Assembly: GCA_964517215.1 (NCBI GenBank)
Contig: CAZFBR010000084.1
Location: 1-13,291, forward strand
Direction of reading: 5' to 3'
DNA from: CAZFBR01 sp035353495 [NCBI: uncultured bacterium]
GTDB taxonomy: Bacteria; DAOPZR01
Length of the DNA: 13,291 bases
In this document: positions 1-5,951 of the stretch, piece after piece
Layout: every line of letters starts with the position of its first letter
Numbering within the stretch: the stretch's first letter is position 1
Program-made: the position numbers and the translations under genes
The notes under the pieces: generated by a model
What the model was told of the DNA's origin: nothing
The model's database searches: none
The model's input: the letters and a program-made list of their open reading frames with translations, nothing else

Positions 1-429
1 CCACTTCGCCATGTGGATCTCGCATTCCAGCCCGAAATACGCCGCCGCGGTGGCCAGCGCCACGCCATGCTGGCCCGCCCCCGTCTCGGCAATCAGTTTC
101 TTCTTGCCCATGTACTTGGCCAGCAGCGCCTCGCCCATGCAGTGGTTGAGCTTGTGCGCGCCCATATGGTTGAGATCTTCACGCTTGAGATAGATGCGCC
201 CGCCGTAGATATTGGAGAGGTTGTTGCAATAATACGTGGGGGTCGGGCGGCCCTGATAATGTTTGCGGATGCGGCGCAGTTCGGCAATAAACGCGTGCGA
301 TTTGCTGATGGCATAATAGGCGTCAGTGATCTTCCGCATTTCATCCTGCAGGACCGGCGGGATATAGGCGCCGCCGTACTCGCCGTATTGGCCGTTGGCA
401 TCGGGATATTGCTTGAAATAATTGTCCAT
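1..429 (-). CDS. trpB: Tryptophan synthase beta chain, N-terminal 143 codons (cut by window edge)
   Basis: TrpB condenses indole with L-serine to tryptophan using PLP, as the beta subunit of the cytoplasmic alpha2-beta2 tryptophan synthase. The minus strand reads from ATG at 429 without a stop to base 1. Recognisable TrpB signatures are [15 protein letters not shown] (residues 82-96), where K93 is the expected PLP Schiff-base lysine, and ETGAGQHG (115-122), with E115 as the catalytic glutamate. [13 protein letters not shown] near residue 15 is the usual N-terminal motif. [16 protein letters not shown] is the variant with LNH rather than INN, found in a TrpB1-like subgroup. TrpB2 can be excluded because that family has GSHK(I/P)N and an N-terminal extension. 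A Shine-Dalgarno AAGGAG sits 7 bases before the ATG, and a promoter lies further upstream. The remaining two thirds of the protein lies outside the window. Confidence 0.96.
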   Translation of the reverse strand, partial: MDNYFKQYPDANGQYGEYGGAYIPPVLQDEMRKITDAYYAISKSHAFIAELRRIRKHYQGRPTPTYYCNNLSNIYGGRIYLKREDLNHMGAHKLNHCMGEALLAKYMGKKKLIAETGAGQHGVALATAAAYFGLECEIHMAKW

Positions 430-487
430 GATCTGCTCCTTGTCAGGGCTGCGCCGCTTGCTCCGCAGTTATTACTGCATCGCCGTG

Positions 488-516
488 AGCATCGTATATT
501 TGCCGCATACTGTCAA
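488..516 (-). promoter_or_regulatory. Sigma-70-type promoter of trpB
   Basis: On the minus strand a perfect -35 TTGACA (516-511) is followed after 17 bases by GATGCT (493-488). The -10 is weak, but it keeps the most conserved A2 and T6. Transcription would start near 481, giving a leader of about 50 bases before the trpB ATG. No Trp-rich leader peptide or attenuator hairpin is visible in that leader, so classical attenuation is not supported. Confidence 0.55.
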
Positions 517-651
517 GCGCGTCTGTTTTTGCCGGGAAGAATGCGCATTTGTGCGCGGAGAGCGGCCATAACCGGCGATATGGTCGTGAGTTCGGTGCCA
601 GTGCATAACTCGTCGCGATGAAAGCAACTATGAAAAAGATACAAAAACCGC

Positions 652-679
652 TCAAGTGCGGGGGCAAACATGGCGATAA
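652..679 (+). promoter_or_regulatory. Possible flagellar sigma-28-like promoter
   Basis: TCAA at 652-655 is followed after 16 bases by GGCGATAA at 672-679. The flagellar sigma factor FliA recognises TAAA-N15-GCCGATAA, so this has 3/4 and 7/8 matches with one extra spacer base. It would start transcription near 687, about 58 bases before the ATG at 745. No credible sigma-70 promoter was found for this gene. The match is suggestive only, because no flagellar gene is in the window. Confidence 0.25.
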
Positions 680-744
680 GGGAAGTACGGCGGAAAACGG
701 AGCTTTCGCCACCAATTCAGATTTCATCATCCAAGGAGGGAACG

Positions 745-1314
745 ATGAACTCGATTACCAGTTACGATTATTTGGCCCAATACCTCAGCTACAGCGCCAC
801 CAGCCAGTCAACCAACAGCAATACCAGCACCTCCAGCACGGCCGAGATGTTCGAACTGGCCATGAGCTATTCGACCAATGGTGTCGATACGTTTGAATTG
901 TCGAAGGAGGGGAAGGAACTCTCCACCTCCCAGGCCGCGATGCAGAAGCTGTACGATGTGACCATGGCCAAGGTGGAAGCCGCACTGGGAACGGATGCCG
1001 CTGAAGCGCCGACCAGCGCTACGTCAGAACTGACGGACTACTTCAGCCCGGAGAACACGGCGCAGCGCATTGTTGATTTCGCCGCCTCGTTCTTCGGCAG
1101 TTACCAGACAAACCATGCCGATGATGCTGACAGTTCGGCGACGGTGGATAATTTCAAGCAGCTGATGAGCGATGCGATCAACCAGGGTTTTGCGGAAGCG
1201 CTGGGGATGCTGAATGGCGCGACGGACAACGAGCTGCCCAGCTATGTGAACGACACCATCAGTCAGACCTACGATCTGGTGCAGGAAAAACTGGCCGCCC
1301 TGAATCTCGCCTGA
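745..1314 (+). CDS. Small DUF5610-like protein of unknown function
   Basis: The 189-residue product begins at the ATG at 745, chosen because AAGGAGGG lies 4 bases upstream; the frame is also open further upstream to 670. There is no signal peptide or membrane segment. Residues 1-35 are rich in Ser, Thr, Asn and Gln and look disordered. The rest is predicted helical and acidic. The segment SPENTAQRIVDFAASFFG (about 103-120) followed by GFAEALGMLNG (about 151-161) and a terminal I-x-x-TYDLVQEKL (about 171-182) resembles the DUF5610 family as I remember it: SPE-x-x-A-x-RI near the middle, then GF-x-EA and TYxLVQ at the end. No biochemical function is established for that family. The gene is monocistronic, with a strong terminator immediately downstream. 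The family assignment is moderate and the role unknown. Confidence 0.8.
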   Translation: MNSITSYDYLAQYLSYSATSQSTNSNTSTSSTAEMFELAMSYSTNGVDTFELSKEGKELSTSQAAMQKLYDVTMAKVEAALGTDAAEAPTSATSELTDYFSPENTAQRIVDFAASFFGSYQTNHADDADSSATVDNFKQLMSDAINQGFAEALGMLNGATDNELPSYVNDTISQTYDLVQEKLAALNLA

Positions 1315-1330
1315 CGCGAGTTTGTGTCTG

Positions 1331-1364
1331 AAAACCCGGCCGCGTTGCGGCCGGGTTTTCCTGT
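1331..1364 (+). terminator. Rho-independent terminator of the DUF5610-like gene
   Basis: A perfect 13-bp stem (1331-1343 with 1347-1359) closes a three-base GTT loop. The core pairs CCCGGCCGC with GCGGCCGGG and is flanked by AAAA on the left and TTTT on the right. It lies 16 bases after the TGA. The A and T tracts on both sides mean it could also stop minus-strand transcription coming from the caspase-like gene. Confidence 0.93.
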
Positions 1365-1613
1365 TTGTGGGACGAAGAACGGCAGGACTGCGGCGCCGCC
1401 GGCGGGCAGTTACTGCCTGGAGCAGGTGATGCGTTACGTTCTGGTTGCCGATGGCAGCCCATGCTTCTCCCCGCCCGCTGTTCATCGCGGGAGAGGAAGG
1501 CGCGGAGCGCCAGATGAGGGAAGATGGCGGCCTAATAGCGCTCCCGGCGGCATTCACCGGCCGGGGGCGCCGGCGTTTCGGTCCTCACGCGCGAGGCCGG
1601 CGGAAAAACCGGC
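1360..1613. other. Intergenic region between convergent genes, no gene seen
   Basis: The 254 bases between the terminator and the stop of the caspase-like gene contain only short unconvincing frames. Near the right end a 7-bp hairpin (1594-1600 with 1609-1615, AGGCCGG/CCGGCCT) is followed on the plus strand by a T run at 1617-1621. It overlaps the TAG stop of the minus-strand gene and may act as a plus-strand back-up terminator. I see no RNA gene or repeat. Confidence 0.5.
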
Positions 1614-2828
1614 CTATTTTTCGACGAAGGTGAAGCCGAGCGGCTCAACGGGCGACCCGCTGGTCTGGCGCTCTCCGGCGAAGTTCAGTTCGCGCTGCAC
1701 CAGCCGCGCGGCGGCGGCGGGCGCCAGCTCCTGATCGAAAATCAAACTGTAATAGAAGAATTCCAGGCAGGCGCTGCTCCCCCAGTCGGTGTCGGTGGTG
1801 TAGCCGGAAATGGTGAGATGCCGGCCGGCGGGCAGGGCGTTCAGCACCTGCTGCGGCACCTGGCCGGCCATCATCGAGCAGGCGGAGAAGTTCAGCAGCT
1901 TGAGGTTGGGCAGCTGGTTGATTGCCGCGCTGATCTCAGTGGCGGTGACATGATCGTTGCCGGCGTAGAAGCCGTCACGATCGCCATGTCCGGAGAGGAG
2001 CAGATAGACCGGCCCGTTGAGGAAGGCGAGCTGGCGGGCGGCGCGCTGGAAGTCGGTGCGGTCGTTGATCACCCGCACCCGCACGCGCACATCCGGCAGG
2101 CGGCGGAAATAGGCGGTGAGCATTTCGCCGAACGAATAGGGTGATTCCGCGAGCGATTCCTCCCACGGGGCTTCGAGAATGACCAGCCACGGTCCGCCGC
2201 CGGTTGTGGTGCTGCCGGTGCCGGCGCGGGTGCCGGTCCATTCGTTCCAGGTATCTCCGTCCTGCTCGCGCCATTTGCCGGTGAAGGAGTTGCCGTCGGC
2301 GGCGAGCACGAACTCGCCTTCGCCGCTGACGCTCGGTTCGCGGTAGGTGAAGGTGAGGGTCTGACCGCTGACGGTGCCGGTGATGCTGCTGCCGCCGGCG
2401 AAATCGTAGGTGCCGGTCACGCTGCTGCCGGTTTGGGTCAATACCATGGTGCCGAAGGTGGTGGTGAAGGTGCCGGTAAACGTTCGGGTGTTGTCATTGC
2501 CGGCGGCGGCGGTCTGGCCCGGGCGCTGGCCGTTCCACGTGCCGCTGCCTGCCCCCTGCCAGGTGCCGGTGAAGGAGTTGCCGTCGGCGGCGAAGACGAA
2601 TTCGCCGCAACCTGAATCGGTGCTGTCGCGGTACTGGTAACGCAGCGTGCTGCCGGTGAGTGTGCCGGCCAGCGTGCCGTCGCCGTCGTAGTAGGTGCCG
2701 GTGACTCGGGCGCCCGACTGGGTCAGGGTGAGTGCGCCATAATCGCTTTCCCAGGCGCCGCTGATATCCAGCGCCAGCGCGGCAAGCGGGCACAACAGGA
2801 GCAGGAGCACAGCGCAACAGGTTTTCAT
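1614..2828 (-). CDS. Exported caspase-like (clan CD) peptidase with two N-terminal beta repeats
   Basis: The 404-residue product starts at an ATG preceded by GGAGG with 6 bases of spacing. Residues 1-20 form a signal peptide (MKT, a Leu-rich core, then AALAL), so the protein should leave the cytoplasm. Residues 21-100 and 117-200 are two copies of a beta-rich repeat of the G-x-W...L-x-L-x-Q-x-G-x-x-V-x-G-T-Y...ADGNSFTG-x-W type. A Gly/Thr linker (201-212) leads to a caspase-fold domain (about 213-404). LLLSGHGD (277-283) supplies the catalytic His281, and LLNFSACSMM (311-320) supplies Cys317, the His-Cys dyad expected of caspase/CHAT-type proteases. The repeats may bind a surface ligand or act as an inhibitory or adhesive module, which is inference. 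Substrate and specificity are unknown. It could alternatively be a CHAT or gingipain-related member of clan CD. It has its own promoter (2864-2892). Confidence 0.88.
   Translation of the reverse strand: MKTCCAVLLLLLCPLAALALDISGAWESDYGALTLTQSGARVTGTYYDGDGTLAGTLTGSTLRYQYRDSTDSGCGEFVFAADGNSFTGTWQGAGSGTWNGQRPGQTAAAGNDNTRTFTGTFTTTFGTMVLTQTGSSVTGTYDFAGGSSITGTVSGQTLTFTYREPSVSGEGEFVLAADGNSFTGKWREQDGDTWNEWTGTRAGTGSTTTGGGPWLVILEAPWEESLAESPYSFGEMLTAYFRRLPDVRVRVRVINDRTDFQRAARQLAFLNGPVYLLLSGHGDRDGFYAGNDHVTATEISAAINQLPNLKLLNFSACSMMAGQVPQQVLNALPAGRHLTISGYTTDTDWGSSACLEFFYYSLIFDQELAPAAAARLVQRELNFAGERQTSGSPVEPLGFTFVEK
2229..2768 (-). repeat. Internal domain duplication within the caspase-like gene
   Basis: Two copies of a segment of about 85 residues lie 96 codons (288 bases) apart. 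A 30-base stretch is identical between 2276-2305 and 2564-2593 and encodes the ADGNSFTG motif at residues 81-88 and 177-184. The rest of the copies matches at the protein level only. Confidence 0.8.
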
Positions 2829-2863
2829 GGGCAGCCTCCGGGAAAGTAGACAAGCATGCGGGA

Positions 2864-2892
2864 AGTGTAGTTGCAGCCGGGAGCGGCGTCAA
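2864..2892 (-). promoter_or_regulatory. Sigma-70-type promoter of the caspase-like gene
   Basis: On the minus strand TTGACG (2892-2887) is followed after exactly 17 bases by TACACT (2869-2864). The predicted start near 2857 gives a leader of about 29 bases that includes the GGAGG ribosome binding site. The same two hexamers and spacing recur at 4515-4543. Confidence 0.7.
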
Positions 2893-3075
2893 GCGGCGGT
2901 TATGCCGCCGGGCAACAGCCCGTTGGCCGCGGGCGGCAGCTTGCGCAATGCTGCTAACTTAGGTATACAGCAATCATGGCTGGCAGGCCCCGGCGGACAC
3001 GGGCATTGCCGCCGGCGAGGTGATCCTGCCATGCCAGACGGGGTGCGGGGATTCGACCAGCAGTATTCACAGTAG

Positions 3076-3270
3076 CTGCTGGCGCGCGTTGCGCTGCTGG
3101 ATTTTTCCGGTGAGGAACGGTATGTTGAACTGCTGGACGCCATTATTGCGTTCGGGGTGGACTGCCGGGCCAGTGATATCTATTTTGAGCCGGTCAAGGC
3201 CTGCCTGCAGATCAAGTACCGGATCGACGGCATGCTCTATCCGGTGCTGCAGCTGGCGAAGGAGCATGAA
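3076..3270 (+). pseudogene. Remnant of a GspE/PilB-type secretion ATPase N-domain
   Basis: In frame 1, after a TAG at 3073-3075, the translation contains VELLDAIIAFGVDCRASDIYFEP, with key residues ASDIYFEP at about 3169-3192, and then IKYRIDGMLYPVLQ. Type II secretion and type IV pilus assembly ATPases carry (G)ASDIHxEP followed by xRxRxDGxLxxVL at the start of their N2 domain, which this clearly resembles. Nothing of the following ATPase core (Walker A, Asp and His boxes, Walker B) is present. No ATG start and no ribosome binding site precede it. I read it as the stump of a deleted gspE/pilB-like gene. The roughly 180 bases upstream (2893-3072) hold no gene that I can recognise. Confidence 0.6.
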
Positions 3271-3789
3271 CCGCCGCTGCTGCCGGTCCTGTGCGTGATG
3301 GCGGGCTGGGCGCTGTACGCCGGCTGGTGCATGGTGTATCGCGGGGAGTGGGGCCGGCTGCTGCCGGCGGTAGCGGCGGCGGGACTGACGGCGCTCGCGG
3401 CGTTCACGCCAACGGGATACGAGCGGCAGTACGGCACTCAGCTCTGGCGCGATCACACGACGCGCGCCCAGATGGCGCTGGCGGAGAATGAAGATGCACT
3501 GGCGCGCGCGATGCTCGAACGCGCGGTGCGGGTGCGGCCGGACTACGATCTGGCGTGGCTGAAACTCGGCATCGCGCAACTCAAACTGGGCGATACCGCA
3601 GCATCGGCAGCCGCCTTTGCCGCAACGACCCGCGCCAATCCGCTGCTGTTCGAGGGGTGGATGAATCTCGGCTATGTGCAGGACCTGCTGCATGATACCG
3701 GCGCGGTGGCCAGCTACCGCCGGGCATTGGCGCTGCGTCCGGACGACGCGCAGGCGCGTGCCGGTGCCGGGCTGACCGCCCGGCAATAG
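3157..3789 (+). CDS. Chimeric membrane-TPR protein, probably a truncated gene
   Basis: The frame (210 residues if GTG at 3157 is used) joins three parts. Residues 1-35 are the GspE-like remnant. Residues about 42-61 and 68-85 are two hydrophobic segments. Residues about 100-203 are TPR-like helices, with the clearest units ending in AVRVRPDY, TTRANPLLFEGWMNLG and ALALRPDDAQA. Two membrane segments leading into TPRs are typical of the C-terminus of GT-C glycosyltransferase-TPR membrane proteins, of which the gene at 4551 is a likely relative. The missing N-terminal catalytic membrane region, the absence of a ribosome binding site and the only in-frame ATG falling at 3229 suggest a deletion fusion. 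Whether any protein is made is doubtful. A -35/-10-like pair, TTGCGC-17-TATACA at 2941-2969, is weak. Confidence 0.5.
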   Translation: MDCRASDIYFEPVKACLQIKYRIDGMLYPVLQLAKEHEPPLLPVLCVMAGWALYAGWCMVYRGEWGRLLPAVAAAGLTALAAFTPTGYERQYGTQLWRDHTTRAQMALAENEDALARAMLERAVRVRPDYDLAWLKLGIAQLKLGDTAASAAAFAATTRANPLLFEGWMNLGYVQDLLHDTGAVASYRRALALRPDDAQARAGAGLTARQ

Positions 3790-3827
3790 CTGACGATAAT
3801 GCCGTTCGTTGGAGCGATGAGGTGCGA

Positions 3828-4409
3828 ATGATGCGGTACGGATGGCGGTTGCGGGTGGTGGCACCGGCCGGGATTATGGTGCTGGCACTGATGTTCCGGT
3901 TTGGCAATCCGTATGTGTTACTGGCGAGTACAGCCGATCTGCCCGGGCTGTACTATGCCCTGAACCGGTATGCACTGTATGGTCTGCTGGCGGTGAATGC
4001 CGGCATGCTGATCTGCGCCTGCTTGTGGCTGACGGCACAGCGGATGCGGCGCCGCCCGGCCGGCTATTCGTTATGCGGTATGTTGGCCCTGACGTTGCTG
4101 ACGGTGGCGGCACTCACCGGCGAAACAAATCAGCAGGCCCGGGCAAAGAACCGGGAATACCTCACCTACCTGGGGACTATCGCCAACCGCTATTATCAGC
4201 AGCACGGCGCGTTGCCGGAATCGTTTACTGCAGCGCTGGCAGAGAGTGGAAGAAGATTACCGCAGCGCGGCGATGCCGACGGCAATGGTGTGGCTTATCG
4301 CCGGATGGATGACCGAACCGCAGTATGGGAATCGTGCGGTGCGGACGGCAGATGGCGGACTGCGGATGATATCACGGTTGAGGTGACGGCAATGCCGCCA
4401 GTGCTGTAG
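3828..4409 (+). CDS. Three-helix membrane protein with a GspG pseudopilin-like C-terminus
   Basis: The 193-residue product starts at ATG 3828, with GAGG 5 bases upstream; ATG 3831 and GTG 3822 are alternatives. Hydrophobic segments lie at about 10-24, 47-69 and 80-98. The C-terminal domain (about 107-187) begins with NREYLTYLGTIANRYYQQHGALPES. It continues with DADGNGVAYRR (149-159) and ends SCGADGRWRTADDITV (169-184). This follows the C-terminal pattern of type II secretion major pseudopilins: YYxxxGxLP, then DxxGxxxxY, then SxGxDGxxxTxDDI. The usual pseudopilin leader (prepilin cleavage site, Phe/Glu and a single N-helix) is absent, so it is not a normal GspG. Function is unknown. It begins 38 bases after the TPR gene and may share its transcript. 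Confidence 0.72.
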   Translation: MMRYGWRLRVVAPAGIMVLALMFRFGNPYVLLASTADLPGLYYALNRYALYGLLAVNAGMLICACLWLTAQRMRRRPAGYSLCGMLALTLLTVAALTGETNQQARAKNREYLTYLGTIANRYYQQHGALPESFTAALAESGRRLPQRGDADGNGVAYRRMDDRTAVWESCGADGRWRTADDITVEVTAMPPVL

Positions 4410-4514
4410 GAAGCGGGCAGTCGCACCGGCATGGCGGTATCGTGTCGGGGAATTGATCGGCAAAGCGGAGCATGAAACCGCCGCCGCATTGGTATGCACC
4501 ATGACGAAATTCGG

Positions 4515-4543
4515 TTGACGCTGTACCGTCGATAACCTACACT
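4515..4543 (+). promoter_or_regulatory. Sigma-70-type promoter directly in front of the 4551 gene
   Basis: TTGACG (4515-4520) and TACACT (4538-4543) are separated by 17 bases. The start of transcription would fall at about 4550-4551, exactly at the ATG at 4551, which implies a leaderless mRNA. No Shine-Dalgarno sequence precedes that ATG. The bases from 4410 to 4514 hold nothing recognisable. Confidence 0.7.
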
Positions 4544-4550
4544 ATCCGCC

Positions 4551-5951
4551 ATGAACATGGCACGGGAATATCGCGGCATCATCATCCTGACGGCACTGGC
4601 GCTGGCGCTGGCAGGCGGGGTCTACGCGCGCGGCCAATACCTGCTGCACTACACGCCGGCGGCGGAACTGCCTGCTGATTTTGCCGACCTCGGCTGGGGC
4701 GCGGGTGTGCCCACCCTCTTGCAGGCGTTGCCGACGGTGCGGCCGCTGACGGTGCTGTTTTTTGCAGCCACAGTGGCGGTGGCGGCGCTGACCGGTCGGG
4801 CCTGGGCGGGAAAAATGACGGGGATGCTGACGGGCACGGCGGCGCTGCTCAGCGCCCCGCTGCTGCTGAACTGCCTGGCATCCCCCTGGCGCGGCGCCCT
4901 GCTGCTGCTGTGGAGTGTGCTGCTGTTGTGGACGGCGCGGGCGGAGGAACGCCGGAGCGCCGCGCTGGCGGGCGGGCTGTTGGCGGGCGGGCTGGCGGGA
5001 GTCAATCTGCTGTTTGTGCTGCCGCTGGTCTGGCTGGCGTGCCGGCAGCCGCGCGGCCGGCGGCTGTTGCTGCTGTCCGCAGGTGCGGCGGCGATGGTGA
5101 TCACCCTGGCGGTCATGCCGCTGGTGGGGCATGGCCTGCGTGCGGAGGTGCACGACCTGCTGAACGGCCCGGCGGTGGCGGGCATTGATAACGACCTGCG
5201 CTGGCAGGTATGGCGGTTTACCCGCGCGGATGCGCTGTTTGGCGCGCAACTGGCCCTGCATGAATGGTGGCGGGCGGTGACGGCATCGCCATGGCCGACC
5301 CTCACGGCATGGGGCGGCAACGCCCTGCGGCTGCTGGGTGCGGCGGAGGGCGACGACACCTATCCGTGGACGGTGGTGCGCACCTACGACTGGCAGCTGC
5401 GACTGCTGCCCGGCTGGGCGGTGTTCTGGGTGCTGGGCGCGCTGGGGTGGCGGTCGGTGACGGCGGAGCAGCGCTGGCAGCTGCTGCCCTTCATGGTATT
5501 TCCGGTCCTGGCGGGGATTTTCCTGAGCCCGACGCTGTGGTGGCGCGCGCTGCTGACGGTACCGCTCTGTTATCTGGCGGCGCGCGGGGTGCTGCTGGTC
5601 CAGGCGCAGGAGGCGCGGGCTTTGGCCTGGGCGTGCGTGCTGCTGGCCATGCTGGCGGGACACTGGCTGCTGCCCAACGTTCCGTCCCCGTCGCTGTGGC
5701 GCGGACTGGCGCTGGTGGCGGTGCATCATGCCGAACCGGCGGACGGCCTGCGCATGGCGCAGGCGCGCGCCACACGCCATCCGCAGGACGAGGAGGCGTG
5801 GTGGCTGGCGCATTATGCGGCGCTGCGCGCGGGCGAGCCGACGCTGGCGGCGCACTGCCTGGTCCGGGCCGCGCTGGCGACGGCCAATGCCGGGCGGCGT
5901 GCGGGCTATCTCACTGAACTGCGGCAGATCCAGACCGCCATTCTGCGATGA
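4551..5951 (+). CDS. Polytopic GT-C-like membrane protein with a TPR-like tail
   Basis: The 466-residue product has about ten hydrophobic segments, among them residues 8-25, 58-78, 87-105, 112-130, 137-160, 170-192 and several between 290 and 390. The tail (about 395-460) is soluble and helical, with repeat-like AWWLAHYAALRAGEPTLAAH. Its arrangement resembles bacterial dolichyl-phosphate-mannose-type (GT39/PMT-like) glycosyltransferase-TPR proteins: AGGLLAGGLAGVNLLFVLPLVWL, then a periplasmic loop with NGPAVAGIDNDL, then more helices. The N-terminal loop with the catalytic Asp/Glu of GT-C enzymes is not seen, so activity is uncertain. The start is ATG 4551; ATG 4557 is possible. The promoter ends only 7 bases upstream. 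Its TGA overlaps the start of the carboxylase gene (ATGA), so the two are probably translationally coupled. Confidence 0.85.
   Translation: MNMAREYRGIIILTALALALAGGVYARGQYLLHYTPAAELPADFADLGWGAGVPTLLQALPTVRPLTVLFFAATVAVAALTGRAWAGKMTGMLTGTAALLSAPLLLNCLASPWRGALLLLWSVLLLWTARAEERRSAALAGGLLAGGLAGVNLLFVLPLVWLACRQPRGRRLLLLSAGAAAMVITLAVMPLVGHGLRAEVHDLLNGPAVAGIDNDLRWQVWRFTRADALFGAQLALHEWWRAVTASPWPTLTAWGGNALRLLGAAEGDDTYPWTVVRTYDWQLRLLPGWAVFWVLGALGWRSVTAEQRWQLLPFMVFPVLAGIFLSPTLWWRALLTVPLCYLAARGVLLVQAQEARALAWACVLLAMLAGHWLLPNVPSPSLWRGLALVAVHHAEPADGLRMAQARATRHPQDEEAWWLAHYAALRAGEPTLAAHCLVRAALATANAGRRAGYLTELRQIQTAILR

Larger units (their letters stand above)
430..744. other. Divergent intergenic region between trpB and the DUF5610-like gene
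   Basis: This 315-base gap separates two divergently transcribed genes. It contains the trpB promoter and leader on the minus strand (488-516), a candidate sigma-28-like element on the plus strand (652-679) and the strong ribosome binding site AAGGAGGG (733-740) of the next gene. Short open frames cross it on both strands, but they have no recognisable protein features. No operator palindrome or RNA gene is evident. Confidence 0.6.

Noticed and set aside
443-730. A 95-codon minus-strand frame upstream of trpB as a possible leader or extra gene
   Set aside because: The trpB promoter (488-516) lies inside it, it has no ribosome binding site, and it resembles no known protein. No Trp codon cluster for attenuation was found at its end.
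1024-1557. A 177-codon minus-strand frame overlapping the DUF5610-like gene and its terminator
   Set aside because: It runs through a perfect transcription terminator hairpin, and its translation is Arg-rich and featureless.
4542-5855. A 437-codon minus-strand frame antisense to the membrane protein
   Set aside because: The composition is dominated by Arg, Gln, His and Pro with no fold-like pattern, and the plus frame has proper membrane helices and a promoter.
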